From the NCBI GenBank assembly GCA_902770195.1, contig CACXSA010000024.1:1-52600 (forward strand): a DNA stretch of 52,600 nt, written 5' to 3'. Numbering within the stretch: the first letter of the stretch is position 1; the number at the start of each line of letters is the position of its first letter. The position numbers and the translations under genes were made by a program. This DNA is from an uncultured Prevotellaceae bacterium. Its GTDB lineage: Bacteria; Bacteroidota; Bacteroidia; Bacteroidales; Bacteroidaceae. Shown here in pieces: positions 25,984 through 34,022 of this stretch. The notes beneath the pieces are model-generated. The model saw nothing but the letters and a program-made list of their open reading frames with translations. It was not told the DNA's origin and did not search any database.

Positions 25984-26472
25984 ATGTTAGCAGAAAAAAT
26001 GAAGAAAATGAAGTTATGGATGCTTGCCGCCATCCTCGTAACCTGTGGCACTGTGGCTGTTGTGACAGCCCGCAACAATGCTAATGCACAGAACGATAAT
26101 CCCGCACCAAAGGTGGAATCTACCGAACTAATCCGTACAAGCCAGAGTTGGGACGGCGTGGAGCTGCCCGACTATCTGAAGGGACGTCCTGAATTGGTAG
26201 CCGTGAAATATGTGTTCCCCGCTGGTCAGAAACTGGGCTGGCATCATCATCCCGTTATGAACTACGGTATCTTGGTGCAGGGCGAGCTCACCATCATCGG
26301 TCAAGACGGCAAGGAGAAAACCGTTCATGAAGGTGAGGCTGTCGTAGAGATGGTGAATACCATTCACCACGGCGAGAACCGAGGCACCAAGCCCGTCATC
26401 CTTTATATGTTCTACCTCTCCCAGAAGGATCTTCCCCTCGCTGTCCAGCATCCTGAGATTCCCCTGGAGTAG
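25984..26472 (+). CDS. secreted cupin-fold protein
   Basis: Up to 162 residues; ATG at 26002 is an equally likely start. A signal peptide (LWMLAAILVTCGTVAVVTA) is followed by a single cupin domain. Motif 1 reads GWHHHPVMNYGILVQG (about 78-93), with two or three metal-binding histidines but Asn-Tyr where the canonical glutamate lies, and motif 2 holds IHHGENRG (about 123-130). It is the last gene before the terminator at 26491, 33 bases after the outer membrane factor. It could be a periplasmic metal-dependent enzyme or ligand-binding protein acting on the exported compound; no activity can be assigned. Confidence 0.75.
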   Translation: MLAEKMKKMKLWMLAAILVTCGTVAVVTARNNANAQNDNPAPKVESTELIRTSQSWDGVELPDYLKGRPELVAVKYVFPAGQKLGWHHHPVMNYGILVQGELTIIGQDGKEKTVHEGEAVVEMVNTIHHGENRGTKPVILYMFYLSQKDLPLAVQHPEIPLE

Positions 26473-26490
26473 CATCCTGCGTTTCCAACA

Positions 26491-26538
26491 AGACAAAGCG
26501 GAGCAACCATTCTTTTGGGGTTGCTCCGCATTTTGTCT
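26491..26538 (+). terminator. long terminator hairpin at the end of the efflux cassette
   Basis: AGACAAA (26491-26497) and GCGGAGCAACC (26498-26508) pair with GGTTGCTCCGC (26519-26529) and TTTGTCT (26532-26538). Sequence is related to the terminator at 12372. A decayed third relative (GCGGAGCAATC...) lies at 26800-26830. The stretch 26539-26907 shows nothing else but short hairpins. Confidence 0.8.
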
Positions 26539-26907
26539 ATAATTGTCTATTGAAAAGCTCCCCGCTCTTCGCAGAGCATGGAGAATTACCAATCATTCTA
26601 TTATTAAGCTTATGAGAGAGTTACCATCGTAACTCGGTTTTGTATAGCACTTATAAAATTGGTTCTATCGAAAAATCCTTTTTATCGTATATTTTTGTCA
26701 TCTTGAATTATCAAAAAGAATGGTTGAATTAAATTTCTGCTGCAAAGTTACTGTTTTTTTTGATTTCTCCCTTCATTCCTCGCTTAAAGAATGTTAAGCG
26801 GAGCAATCTTTCGGTCTCTCCACTTTTCACTAGTGCATGCACGATGTCGTTCTCAGTGCTGTCAGGAAGGCAGTGTACCACCCTAGAAAAGTTGAATGTT
26901 TTTTACC

Positions 26908-27048
26908 TTAACCCTGCCATAGTTTGAATGCCTGAAACGAAGAAATGTTCTTTTTCTTCTTGTCTTCTTCCTGCTTCTTCGATCCTGCCGTATCTACAGC
27001 AGCATCCGTCAGCAGGCGAAACATCTCGCCTATCATTCTGAACTGCAT
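26908..27048 (-). CDS. small hypothetical protein with its own promoter
   Basis: A 46-residue basic/acidic peptide (MQFRMIGEMFRLLTDAAVDT..., then a lysine-rich run and SSFQAFKLWQG). The frame is open further upstream to 27156, but a TATCTTTG promoter box at 27106-27113 on the same strand lies within that extension, favouring ATG 27048. No family recognised. It could be the remnant of a longer gene, for example a transposase tail, or not a gene at all. Confidence 0.3.
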   Translation of the reverse strand: MQFRMIGEMFRLLTDAAVDTAGSKKQEEDKKKKNISSFQAFKLWQG

Positions 27049-27105
27049 AAAGCGAGTCCGCCACGTAAACCACAAGCCACTAGTTTTTACGGGTTTTTGT
27101 CGGTG

Positions 27106-27113
27106 CAAAGATA
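27106..27113 (-). promoter_or_regulatory. -7 box (TATCTTTG), minus strand
   Basis: Good TAnnTTTG match followed by CA, pointing towards the small frame at 26908-27048. Confidence 0.4.
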
Positions 27114-27230
27114 ATCTTTTTCCTTCAAAAAAGTCCCAACTCACACAAAAAATCAAAAATGATGAAAAGATTATTAATATGCCATTGGCAAATTCTTCAG
27201 GGTTTTTGCTGATATCTCAGGAAAAAAGCA

Positions 27231-27238
27231 TATCTTTG
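27231..27238 (+). promoter_or_regulatory. upstream -7 box (TATCTTTG) for glyS
   Basis: TATCTTTGCA, about 180 bases before the glyS start; a second, nearer box is at 27380. Confidence 0.45.
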
Positions 27239-27379
27239 CAGGCGTGTAATGAAAGATTGTAAACAATTTAATTTTTAATGGTTAATAGATTACCCTGCTG
27301 GTTCGTGAGAATAGGCAGTTTTTTTTTAAGAAAGTTATTAAATAATGTTGTAAAGTGCGTATTTTACCCGAAAAAGAAG

Positions 27380-27387
27380 TACCTTTG
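27380..27387 (+). promoter_or_regulatory. proximal -7 box (TACCTTTG) for glyS
   Basis: TACCTTTG ends 28 bases before ATG 27416, so the upstream in-frame codons from 27278 cannot be the usual start. Confidence 0.6.
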
Positions 27388-27415
27388 TAACCAAAATTGC
27401 AAATTTAAGTATTTT

Positions 27416-28957
27416 ATGGCACAAGAAGATGTATTTAAGAAAATCGTGAGTCACTGTAAGGAATATGGTTTCGTATTCCCCTCTAGTGATATCTACGATG
27501 GTTTAGGAGCCGTTTATGACTACGGTCAGAACGGTGTTGAGTTGAAGAATAATATTAAGGAATACTGGTGGAAGTCAATGGTATTGTTGCACGAGAATAT
27601 CGTGGGCATTGACTCTGCCATCTTCATGCACCCCACAATATGGAAAGCCTCTGGACACGTTGATGCTTTCAATGACCCTTTGATTGACAACCGCGATTCG
27701 AAGAAGCGCTATCGTGCTGACGTGCTGATAGAGGACCAGATTGCCAAGTACGACGAGAAGATCCAGAAGGAAGTGGAGAAGGCTCGTAAGCGCTTTGGTG
27801 ACAGCTTCGACGAGGCTAAGTATCTGGAGACCAGCGAGCGCGTGAAGGAGACCAAGGAGAAGCGCGACGCGCTGCATGCCCGCTATGCTGCTGCTATGCA
27901 GGGTCCAGACCTGGACGAACTGAAGCAGATTATCCTCGACGAGGAGATTGTATGTCCTATCAGCGGCACGCGCAACTGGACGGACGTTCGTCAGTTCAAC
28001 CTGATGTTCTCTACGGAGATGGGTGCTTCGGCTGATGGTTCTATGAAGGTCTATCTGCGTCCTGAGACGGCTCAGGGTATCTTTGTGAACTACCTGAACG
28101 TGCAAAAGACCGGTCGTATGAAGATACCTTTCGGTATCGCCCAGATTGGTAAGGCTTTCCGTAACGAGATTGTAGCTCGCCAGTTCATTTTCCGTATGCG
28201 CGAGTTCGAGCAGATGGAGATGCAGTTCTTCGTACAGCCCGGCACGGAGTTGGAATGGTTCCCGAAGTGGAAGCAGACGCGTATGGCTTGGCACCAGGCA
28301 CTGGGCTTCGGTGCAGAGAACTACCGTTTCCACGATCATGATAAGCTGGCTCACTATGCCAACGCTGCGACGGATATCGAATTCAAAATGCCATTCGGAT
28401 TCAAGGAAGTGGAGGGTATCCACTCTCGTACCAACTTCGACCTGAGCCAGCATGAGAAGTACTCAGGCAAGAGCATCAAATACTTCGACCCACAGACTAA
28501 CGAGAGCTACACACCGTTCGTTATCGAGACCTCTATCGGTGTGGATCGTATGTTCCTCTCGATTATGTGTCACTCCTTCTGCGAGGAGAAACTGGAGAAC
28601 GGCGAGACACGCGTCGTGCTGCGCCTGCCTGCAGCCCTGGCTCCCGTGAAGCTGGCCGTGATGCCGCTGGTGAAGAAGGACGGACTGCCCGAGAAGGCGC
28701 GCGAAATCATCAATGACCTGAAGTTCCACTTCAACTGCCAGTATGACGAGAAAGACTCTATCGGTAAGCGCTATCGTCGTCAGGATGCCATCGGTACACC
28801 ATACTGCGTTACTGTTGACCACGACTCGCTTGTAGATGGCAAGGTTACCCTGCGTTTCCGCGATACCATGGAGCAGGAGCGTGTGAACATCAGCGACCTG
28901 GCTGCCATTATCGAGGATAAGGTGAGCATAGCGTCATTACTGAAAAAGTTGCAGTAA
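27416..28957 (+). CDS. glyS: glycyl-tRNA synthetase, single-chain (alpha2) type
   Basis: A 513-residue class II aminoacyl-tRNA synthetase that charges tRNA-Gly. The N-terminal CKEYGFVFPSSDIYDGLGAVYDYGQNG is characteristic of the eukaryote/archaea-like GlyRS also used by Bacteroidetes. Class II motif 2 (FRNEIVARQFIFRMREFEQMEMQFF, about 255-279) and motif 3 (IETSIGVDRMFLSIM) are present, and the C-terminal anticodon-binding domain begins near PAALAPVKLAVMPL. ATG 27416 is supported by the promoter box just upstream. A lipoprotein FKBP gene follows after 21 bases. Confidence 0.96.
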   Translation: MAQEDVFKKIVSHCKEYGFVFPSSDIYDGLGAVYDYGQNGVELKNNIKEYWWKSMVLLHENIVGIDSAIFMHPTIWKASGHVDAFNDPLIDNRDSKKRYRADVLIEDQIAKYDEKIQKEVEKARKRFGDSFDEAKYLETSERVKETKEKRDALHARYAAAMQGPDLDELKQIILDEEIVCPISGTRNWTDVRQFNLMFSTEMGASADGSMKVYLRPETAQGIFVNYLNVQKTGRMKIPFGIAQIGKAFRNEIVARQFIFRMREFEQMEMQFFVQPGTELEWFPKWKQTRMAWHQALGFGAENYRFHDHDKLAHYANAATDIEFKMPFGFKEVEGIHSRTNFDLSQHEKYSGKSIKYFDPQTNESYTPFVIETSIGVDRMFLSIMCHSFCEEKLENGETRVVLRLPAALAPVKLAVMPLVKKDGLPEKAREIINDLKFHFNCQYDEKDSIGKRYRRQDAIGTPYCVTVDHDSLVDGKVTLRFRDTMEQERVNISDLAAIIEDKVSIASLLKKLQ

Positions 28958-28978
28958 TGACTAAATGAGAAGTGGGAA

Positions 28979-29605
28979 ATGAAAAATGATCTGTTAAAAT
29001 ATGCCTTCCTTGCTTGTCTCTCGCTGATAGGACTTGCATCATGTCAGGAGTCGGACGATACTCCCGAGGAGTTTCCTGACTGGCAGAACAAGAACGAGCA
29101 GGCTTTCCTGAAAATCTATAAGGATGCTCAGGACTCCATTGCGGCGGGTAAGAAGTGGATAATTGCCAGAGGAATGAATCGTGCGGATTATTCCGACGAT
29201 CCTGTGAAACCGGAGGATTTTGTGGTTATTCAGGTGCTGGAGGATGGTCCGGGTCGAGAGGTGCCTTATGCAACGGACACGGTACTCATCCATTATCAGG
29301 GTGTTCTGCAGCCTTCAACCCATGTCCCCCAGGGACTGGTGTTCGACAGCTCCTATAAGGACAGGTATGATGAAGGTGTGAGCTCTCCATACAAGGGGCG
29401 TGTTGGTGGCTTCGTAGAGGGATTCGCCACGGCTCTGCAGTATATGAATCGTGGAGACTATTGGAAAATATACATTCCTTATCAGTTGGCCTATAAGGGT
29501 AATGCAACAGGTGATATTCCTGCCTATAGCATGCTGACCTTCTATGTGAGACTGGAAGATTTCTGGTCGAAGAAGGAAGGGGATCGCCCTGAGAAGATAT
29601 ATTGA
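28979..29605 (+). CDS. FKBP-type peptidyl-prolyl isomerase, lipoprotein
   Basis: A 208-residue envelope foldase. Lipoprotein signal ending LASC (about residue 22), a helical spacer, and an FKBP domain from about 95 to 195: VLIHYQGVL, VFDSSYK, VGGFVEGFATALQYMNRGDYWKIYIPYQLAYKG, and IPAYSMLTFYVRLEDF. These cover the usual active-site strands. It is probably co-transcribed with glyS, the pair being common in Bacteroidales. The gap between them (from 28955) is again a degenerate heptamer run. Confidence 0.88.
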   Translation: MKNDLLKYAFLACLSLIGLASCQESDDTPEEFPDWQNKNEQAFLKIYKDAQDSIAAGKKWIIARGMNRADYSDDPVKPEDFVVIQVLEDGPGREVPYATDTVLIHYQGVLQPSTHVPQGLVFDSSYKDRYDEGVSSPYKGRVGGFVEGFATALQYMNRGDYWKIYIPYQLAYKGNATGDIPAYSMLTFYVRLEDFWSKKEGDRPEKIY

Positions 29606-29617
29606 TAGGTAAGAATT

Positions 29618-29645
29618 AAGAGGTGAGATTTATTTCTCACCTCTT
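29618..29645. terminator. bidirectional terminator hairpin between FKBP and EamA genes
   Basis: AAGAGGTGAGA (29618-29628) pairs perfectly with TCTCACCTCTT (29635-29645), loop TTTATT, followed by T-rich sequence on the + strand. It overlaps the last codons of the convergent EamA gene. Confidence 0.75.
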
Positions 29646-30553
29646 TCTCTTTCCATGTCCTTTCTTGACTTTGACTTCGTTACCAGCCATACTCCGCTGA
29701 ACACGAGTATGACTGCCACCGCATGCGTAGGCTTCAGAATGCCGATGCCCATCAGTAGGGAGGCGGCTACGGAAACGATAGGCTGTACGTAGTTATAAAC
29801 GCTGACCACCGTAGGACGCAAGGTACGCTGACCTATCATGGTGAGAATATAACCGAAGAAAGTGCCGATGCATACCACATAGGCCACTTCCCACCATACT
29901 TTTGTTGGCAATGGAGAATTGACAATGGACAATGTGTGGCTGAATGTGAAAGGCAGCAACATGAGGGATGCCCAGGAGAACATGTATTTGTTGATGGTGA
30001 ACACGTTGTAGCGGCGAATCAGCGGATTGAATAGTGACAGATAGAGTGCAAAGGAGAACTGGGCAAAGAGACAGAAGAGGTCGCCACGGATGTCGCCCAC
30101 CTTGTCGCTGGCATGGGAAGCGGAGGTAAGGATAAGCATTAAGGCTCCAGAGCATCCCGTCAGCACGCCAAGTGCTTTCTTGCCTGTAATGGGCTCCTTC
30201 AGGATGACGGCTGCCAGCAGCATGGCGAAGATAGGCATCGAGGTGGTTACGATGCTGGCATTGATGGGCGAGGTGATGCTCAGTCCGATAGTATAGCAAC
30301 ACTGGTTACATATCAGTCCGAAGAGTCCTGCTCCGATGAACATCAGTTTGTCTTTCATGGGAACATGTTCCTTAGGAGCGAACAGGGAGGCTATCCAGAA
30401 CAGGAGACAGGCTCCTACCACGCGGAAGGTCACCATGGAAATGCCGTCAAAGCCATGCGTCATGGCATCCTTGCCTACGGGAGCCATCAGCCCCCAGCCG
30501 GCACAGGCTCCGAACATGCTTAGGTGTGCTATTAGTGCTTTGTTTTGTTTCAT
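29630..30553 (-). CDS. EamA/DMT-superfamily transporter
   Basis: About 307 residues with ten predicted membrane segments in two EamA repeats (first repeat from HLSMFGACAGWGLMAPVGKDAM, second beginning near GDLFCLFAQFSFALYLSLFNP), ending in a short basic tail. Members export amino acids, nucleosides or other metabolites across the inner membrane; substrate not predictable. A longer frame begins at 30592, but a TACCTTTG promoter box at 30559-30566 ends only five bases before ATG 30553, so the mRNA would start essentially at that codon. Confidence 0.85.
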   Translation of the reverse strand: MKQNKALIAHLSMFGACAGWGLMAPVGKDAMTHGFDGISMVTFRVVGACLLFWIASLFAPKEHVPMKDKLMFIGAGLFGLICNQCCYTIGLSITSPINASIVTTSMPIFAMLLAAVILKEPITGKKALGVLTGCSGALMLILTSASHASDKVGDIRGDLFCLFAQFSFALYLSLFNPLIRRYNVFTINKYMFSWASLMLLPFTFSHTLSIVNSPLPTKVWWEVAYVVCIGTFFGYILTMIGQRTLRPTVVSVYNYVQPIVSVAASLLMGIGILKPTHAVAVILVFSGVWLVTKSKSRKDMERERGEK

Positions 30554-30558
30554 GGCTG

Positions 30559-30566
30559 CAAAGGTA
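30559..30566 (-). promoter_or_regulatory. -7 box (TACCTTTG) directly before the EamA start
   Basis: Minus strand reads TACCTTTGCAGCCATG: only five bases separate the box from the start codon, which predicts a leaderless or nearly leaderless transcript. Confidence 0.55.
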
Positions 30567-30638
30567 CAAATTAATTCATTATTTAAATTCATAATGAATA
30601 ATTAATTGGGAAATCATGCATAATTCATATTTTTTTTG

Positions 30639-30646
30639 TATATTTG
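30639..30646 (+). promoter_or_regulatory. -7 box (TATATTTG) for the AAA ATPase gene
   Basis: TATATTTG lies 20 bases before ATG 30666, ruling out the in-frame start at 30636, which is upstream of the box. Confidence 0.6.
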
Positions 30647-30665
30647 CCGTCAAATACTGGAAACT

Positions 30666-31469
30666 ATGAAGTACGCTAATTGTATAAAACAGATTGAGAT
30701 TGATGCGCTATGGAGTGGAAGAAAGCACATCTTGTGGCAACTGGACCCTCAGGTGAACATACTAAGTGGTATTAATGGAGTGGGGAAATCAACCATCTTG
30801 AACAAGGTGTTCCGCAGCGTCTGTACCAATGGCGATTTGGTAAACCACCTGCTGAAAGGAGTGCATATCACGGCAGAACCCGCAGATGCTACACACATCA
30901 GATTCGACATCATCCGGTCGCTGGACTCACCGGTGCTTGATGTAGATACCATGAATTTGGTGGACTCGCGCATCACGTCGGCACTCGACTTCCAATTGTA
31001 CCATCTGCAGCGTAAGTATCTGGACTATCAGGTGAACATCGGCAACCGCATCATTGCGGAATTGCAACAGGGTAATGCCGATGCTGCCCAGCAGTTGTCG
31101 CAGTCGAAGAAACGTTTCCAAGACATCGTGGATGAACTGTTTGAAGAGACGGGGAAGAAAATCGTTAGGACGGAGAACGAGATAAGATTCTCGCAGATTG
31201 GAGAGACACTCGTGCCCTACCAGTTGTCGAGTGGTGAGAAGCAGATGCTTGCCATCCTGTTGACAGTACTGGTAGAAGACCAGCAACCCTATGTTCTCTT
31301 TATGGATGAGCCGGAGGTGAGTCTGCATATAGAATGGCAGAAACGCCTCATAGACCTCATCGTTGAACTGAATCCTAACGTACAAATCATACTGACCACC
31401 CATTCTCCTGCTGTCATCATGAACGGATGGATGGACAAGGTGACGGAAGTTTCAGACATTACTCTGTAA
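30666..31469 (+). CDS. AAA_15/ABC-like ATPase, partner of DUF4435 protein
   Basis: 267 residues. Walker A GINGVGKST (35-43), signature-like LSSGEKQMLAILL, Walker B YVLFMDEPEV and H-loop TTHSPAVI are all present, the layout of OLD/RecF-like ATPases (AAA_15/AAA_21) with a short coiled-coil insert. The DUF4435 gene begins 30 bases downstream. In the PARIS anti-phage system an AAA_15 ATPase (AriA) pairs with a DUF4435/TOPRIM effector (AriB); this protein is shorter than AriA as I know it, so equivalence is inference. The intergenic stretch contains a degenerate heptamer run. Confidence 0.8.
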   Translation: MKYANCIKQIEIDALWSGRKHILWQLDPQVNILSGINGVGKSTILNKVFRSVCTNGDLVNHLLKGVHITAEPADATHIRFDIIRSLDSPVLDVDTMNLVDSRITSALDFQLYHLQRKYLDYQVNIGNRIIAELQQGNADAAQQLSQSKKRFQDIVDELFEETGKKIVRTENEIRFSQIGETLVPYQLSSGEKQMLAILLTVLVEDQQPYVLFMDEPEVSLHIEWQKRLIDLIVELNPNVQIILTTHSPAVIMNGWMDKVTEVSDITL

Positions 31470-31499
31470 TTGAGTAGTGAGTAATTATGATTACTAGGC

Positions 31500-32513
31500 A
31501 TGCCTAATAGACTGAAGGATAATCTGAACAATAGCTATTTTGAGGCGGCGAACCGGCTAACCTCAAAGAAGGCGCGAAGGAGAATCGTGGCTTATGTTGA
31601 AAGCTACGATGACATCTATTTCTGGCGCACAGTGTTGAGCCGTTATGAGGACGAGACACGCTATTTCGAGGTGATGCTGCCTTCGCATAAGAAGTTGGAA
31701 AGAGGAAAGAAATCGGTGCTGATGAACTTTATCGGTGACCAGATAGGTCCTGACATGATAGCCTGTGTTGATGCCGACTACGATTATCTGCTGCAAGGTG
31801 CTACGTCCCAGTCGAGCAAGGTGATAAACAGCCCTTATGTGTTTCATACCTATGCCTACGCCATAGAGAATATGCAATGTTATGCTCCCTCGTTGCATGA
31901 TGTCTGTGTGGCTATTACGCTGAACGATCACCGCATCTTCGACTTCATCGACTATCTGCATCAGTTCAGCGAGGCTATCTTCCCCTTGTTTATTTGGTCT
32001 GTATGGGCATACCGGACGGGACTGCATAACAAGTTTTCGATGAGTGACTTCAACAGAGTGGCAGACCCAGGAGGCTTTAATGTCTTTGACCCAGAGCCCT
32101 CCATCATCCATCTGCGAAGGAAGGTGGGTACGAAGATTCACCAGTTGCAGCAGCAATTTCCTGATGCCAAGGAGGAATACCAGAAAACCAAAGAGAGCAT
32201 TAAGGCACTGGGGGTGACTCCACAAGATACCTATCTCTATATCCAGGGACATCACTTGTTCGACATTGTTGTGGTGCCTATATTGAATAAGGTATGTAAC
32301 AGGTTGCGACAGGAACGGGAGGACGAGATATACCGCATGGCACGTCACCACATACAGCGTAGAAACGAATTGTCCTGCTACGAACACTCGTTACAGGACA
32401 TCCGTCAGGCTTTAAAAAAGAATACGGGCTATATGCTTTCTATGCAGTATCAGCGCATACAGCAGGATATAGAAAAGTATTTCAAGACAGCACTTACGTC
32501 TTCAGAAACTTAA
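31500..32513 (+). CDS. DUF4435 (TOPRIM-like) protein
   Basis: A 337-residue protein. The TOPRIM-type acidic residues are visible: Glu34 in AYVESYDDIYFW and the DxD pair Asp91/Asp93 in CVDADYDYL. These match the DUF4435 family, which includes the AriB nuclease of PARIS. The C-terminal half is helical and unassigned, with GHHLFDIVVVPIL near 245. It lies 30 bases downstream of the AAA ATPase, so the two likely act together. A role in DNA or tRNA cleavage on challenge is inferred by analogy; a conserved housekeeping function is the alternative because the flanks are core genes. Confidence 0.78.
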   Translation: MPNRLKDNLNNSYFEAANRLTSKKARRRIVAYVESYDDIYFWRTVLSRYEDETRYFEVMLPSHKKLERGKKSVLMNFIGDQIGPDMIACVDADYDYLLQGATSQSSKVINSPYVFHTYAYAIENMQCYAPSLHDVCVAITLNDHRIFDFIDYLHQFSEAIFPLFIWSVWAYRTGLHNKFSMSDFNRVADPGGFNVFDPEPSIIHLRRKVGTKIHQLQQQFPDAKEEYQKTKESIKALGVTPQDTYLYIQGHHLFDIVVVPILNKVCNRLRQEREDEIYRMARHHIQRRNELSCYEHSLQDIRQALKKNTGYMLSMQYQRIQQDIEKYFKTALTSSET

Positions 32514-32561
32514 TGGTTCCGCAAGTGCTGGCCTCTTGCACCATAGCAGGAATCAGCAAAT

Positions 32562-34022
32562 TTAGTTATCTTTCCAGAATGCACGGGTGAACAATACCAG
32601 TACCGACATGATTTCCAGACGTCCTGTCAGCATAAGGAAGGAGCAGAGCCATTTCACGTAGTCTGGTAGCTCGCTCCACGACATCACTGGACCAATCTGC
32701 GTGCCCAGCGTAGGACCTACATTGCTGATGCAGCTCAGCGAGATGGTAATGGCATTGGTATTGTCTATGCCTGCCGAAATCATCATAGTGGCAGTCAGGA
32801 GTACCATGATGGTAAAGACTGCAAAGAATGCCAATAGGGTGGAGAGTTGCGCATGGGGAACGGGAACTCCGTTAATCTTCACTGGTAATACTGCATTGGG
32901 GTGTAGCAACTTATGGAACTCGTTACGTAGCACTTTGAACACCATTACCACGCGAACGCACTTGAAACCACCTGTAGTGGAACCTGCACAGGCTCCGACG
33001 AACATCAGACAGCCCAGGATAACCCATGTGATATGTGGCCACATGGCAGCATCGTCATTGAAGAGACCTGTCGTGGTGATAAACGATACCACTTGGAAGA
33101 GAGCAGAGCGGAAAGCTCTTTCTATTCCATAGCCGTTACGGGTTATCAGCAGATAGGCAATCCAAGCGGTGGCAATAAATATAATGGTAATGTATAATTT
33201 GAACTCAGAACTTTTGAACAAGGCACCAGGTTTGAGTTTGAAGATGGCTACGTAAAGCATCATGAAGTTGATGCCTGCCAGGAACTGGAACAGAATGCCT
33301 ATATACTCGATGGTGGGCGACTGGAAGAACTCAGTAGAGTCGTTGTGGGTAGAAAAACCGCCTGTTGCCGTAGTGGTCATCGCATAGTTGATGCTGTCGA
33401 ACCAGTCCATTCCAGCCAAATAGAAGGAGAGGATACAGGCAAGGGTCAGAGCCAGATAGATGCTCCAAATCCATTTTGCCATGGTGGAAAGGCGTGGATG
33501 CATCTTGGTGCGCAAGGGCCCTGTGGCTTCTGCAGCAAAGACCTTCACACTACCGCTTCCTACCATAGAGGGCAGAATGGCGATGGTGAAGAATACTATT
33601 CCCAAACCGCCAATCCATTGGGTCTGTGTACGCCAATACAGGGTAGCATGCGGAAGCCATTCTACATCGTCTAAGATAGTGGCACCCGTAGTGGAGAACC
33701 CTGACATGGTTTCGAAAAAGGCATCGGTAATGTTGGCGATATATCCACTAATCAGGAAGGGCAGCATGCCCAGCAGACTGAATACAATCCATGTCACGGT
33801 GACTAAGAGGTAGGAATCGCGGCGTCCTAGATTGTTGTCGGCATCACGACCCAGATATTTCAGTACAAAGCCACAGCAGGTCGAGAAGATTGCTGATATG
33901 ATAAAAGCTAGGAAGTCGTCTTCCTGATAATAAAGGGCTATGCCGGCGCAAATGCCTAGCAGCGAGCCCAACAGGAAGAGCAGTGACCCTAAGATTTTGT
34001 ATATCAGCCGATAGTTTACCAT
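32562..34022 (-). CDS. trkH: TrkH family potassium uptake membrane subunit
   Basis: A 486-residue inner membrane K+ channel-like transporter. The four selectivity-filter-like repeats are recognisable by glycine-rich segments such as GFSTTGATI, TTTATGGFSTHN, SFITTTGLFND and ISNVGPTLG, each followed by a helix. It overlaps the end of trkA by 7 bases, and TrkA is the cytoplasmic regulatory subunit, so the two form one uptake system. It is the last gene of the dxs-trkA-trkH transcription unit. Confidence 0.93.
   Translation of the reverse strand: MVNYRLIYKILGSLLFLLGSLLGICAGIALYYQEDDFLAFIISAIFSTCCGFVLKYLGRDADNNLGRRDSYLLVTVTWIVFSLLGMLPFLISGYIANITDAFFETMSGFSTTGATILDDVEWLPHATLYWRTQTQWIGGLGIVFFTIAILPSMVGSGSVKVFAAEATGPLRTKMHPRLSTMAKWIWSIYLALTLACILSFYLAGMDWFDSINYAMTTTATGGFSTHNDSTEFFQSPTIEYIGILFQFLAGINFMMLYVAIFKLKPGALFKSSEFKLYITIIFIATAWIAYLLITRNGYGIERAFRSALFQVVSFITTTGLFNDDAAMWPHITWVILGCLMFVGACAGSTTGGFKCVRVVMVFKVLRNEFHKLLHPNAVLPVKINGVPVPHAQLSTLLAFFAVFTIMVLLTATMMISAGIDNTNAITISLSCISNVGPTLGTQIGPVMSWSELPDYVKWLCSFLMLTGRLEIMSVLVLFTRAFWKDN

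Noticed and set aside
27575-28453. 292-codon minus-strand open frame
   Set aside because: Antisense to glyS, which is intact and conserved; no promoter or domain.
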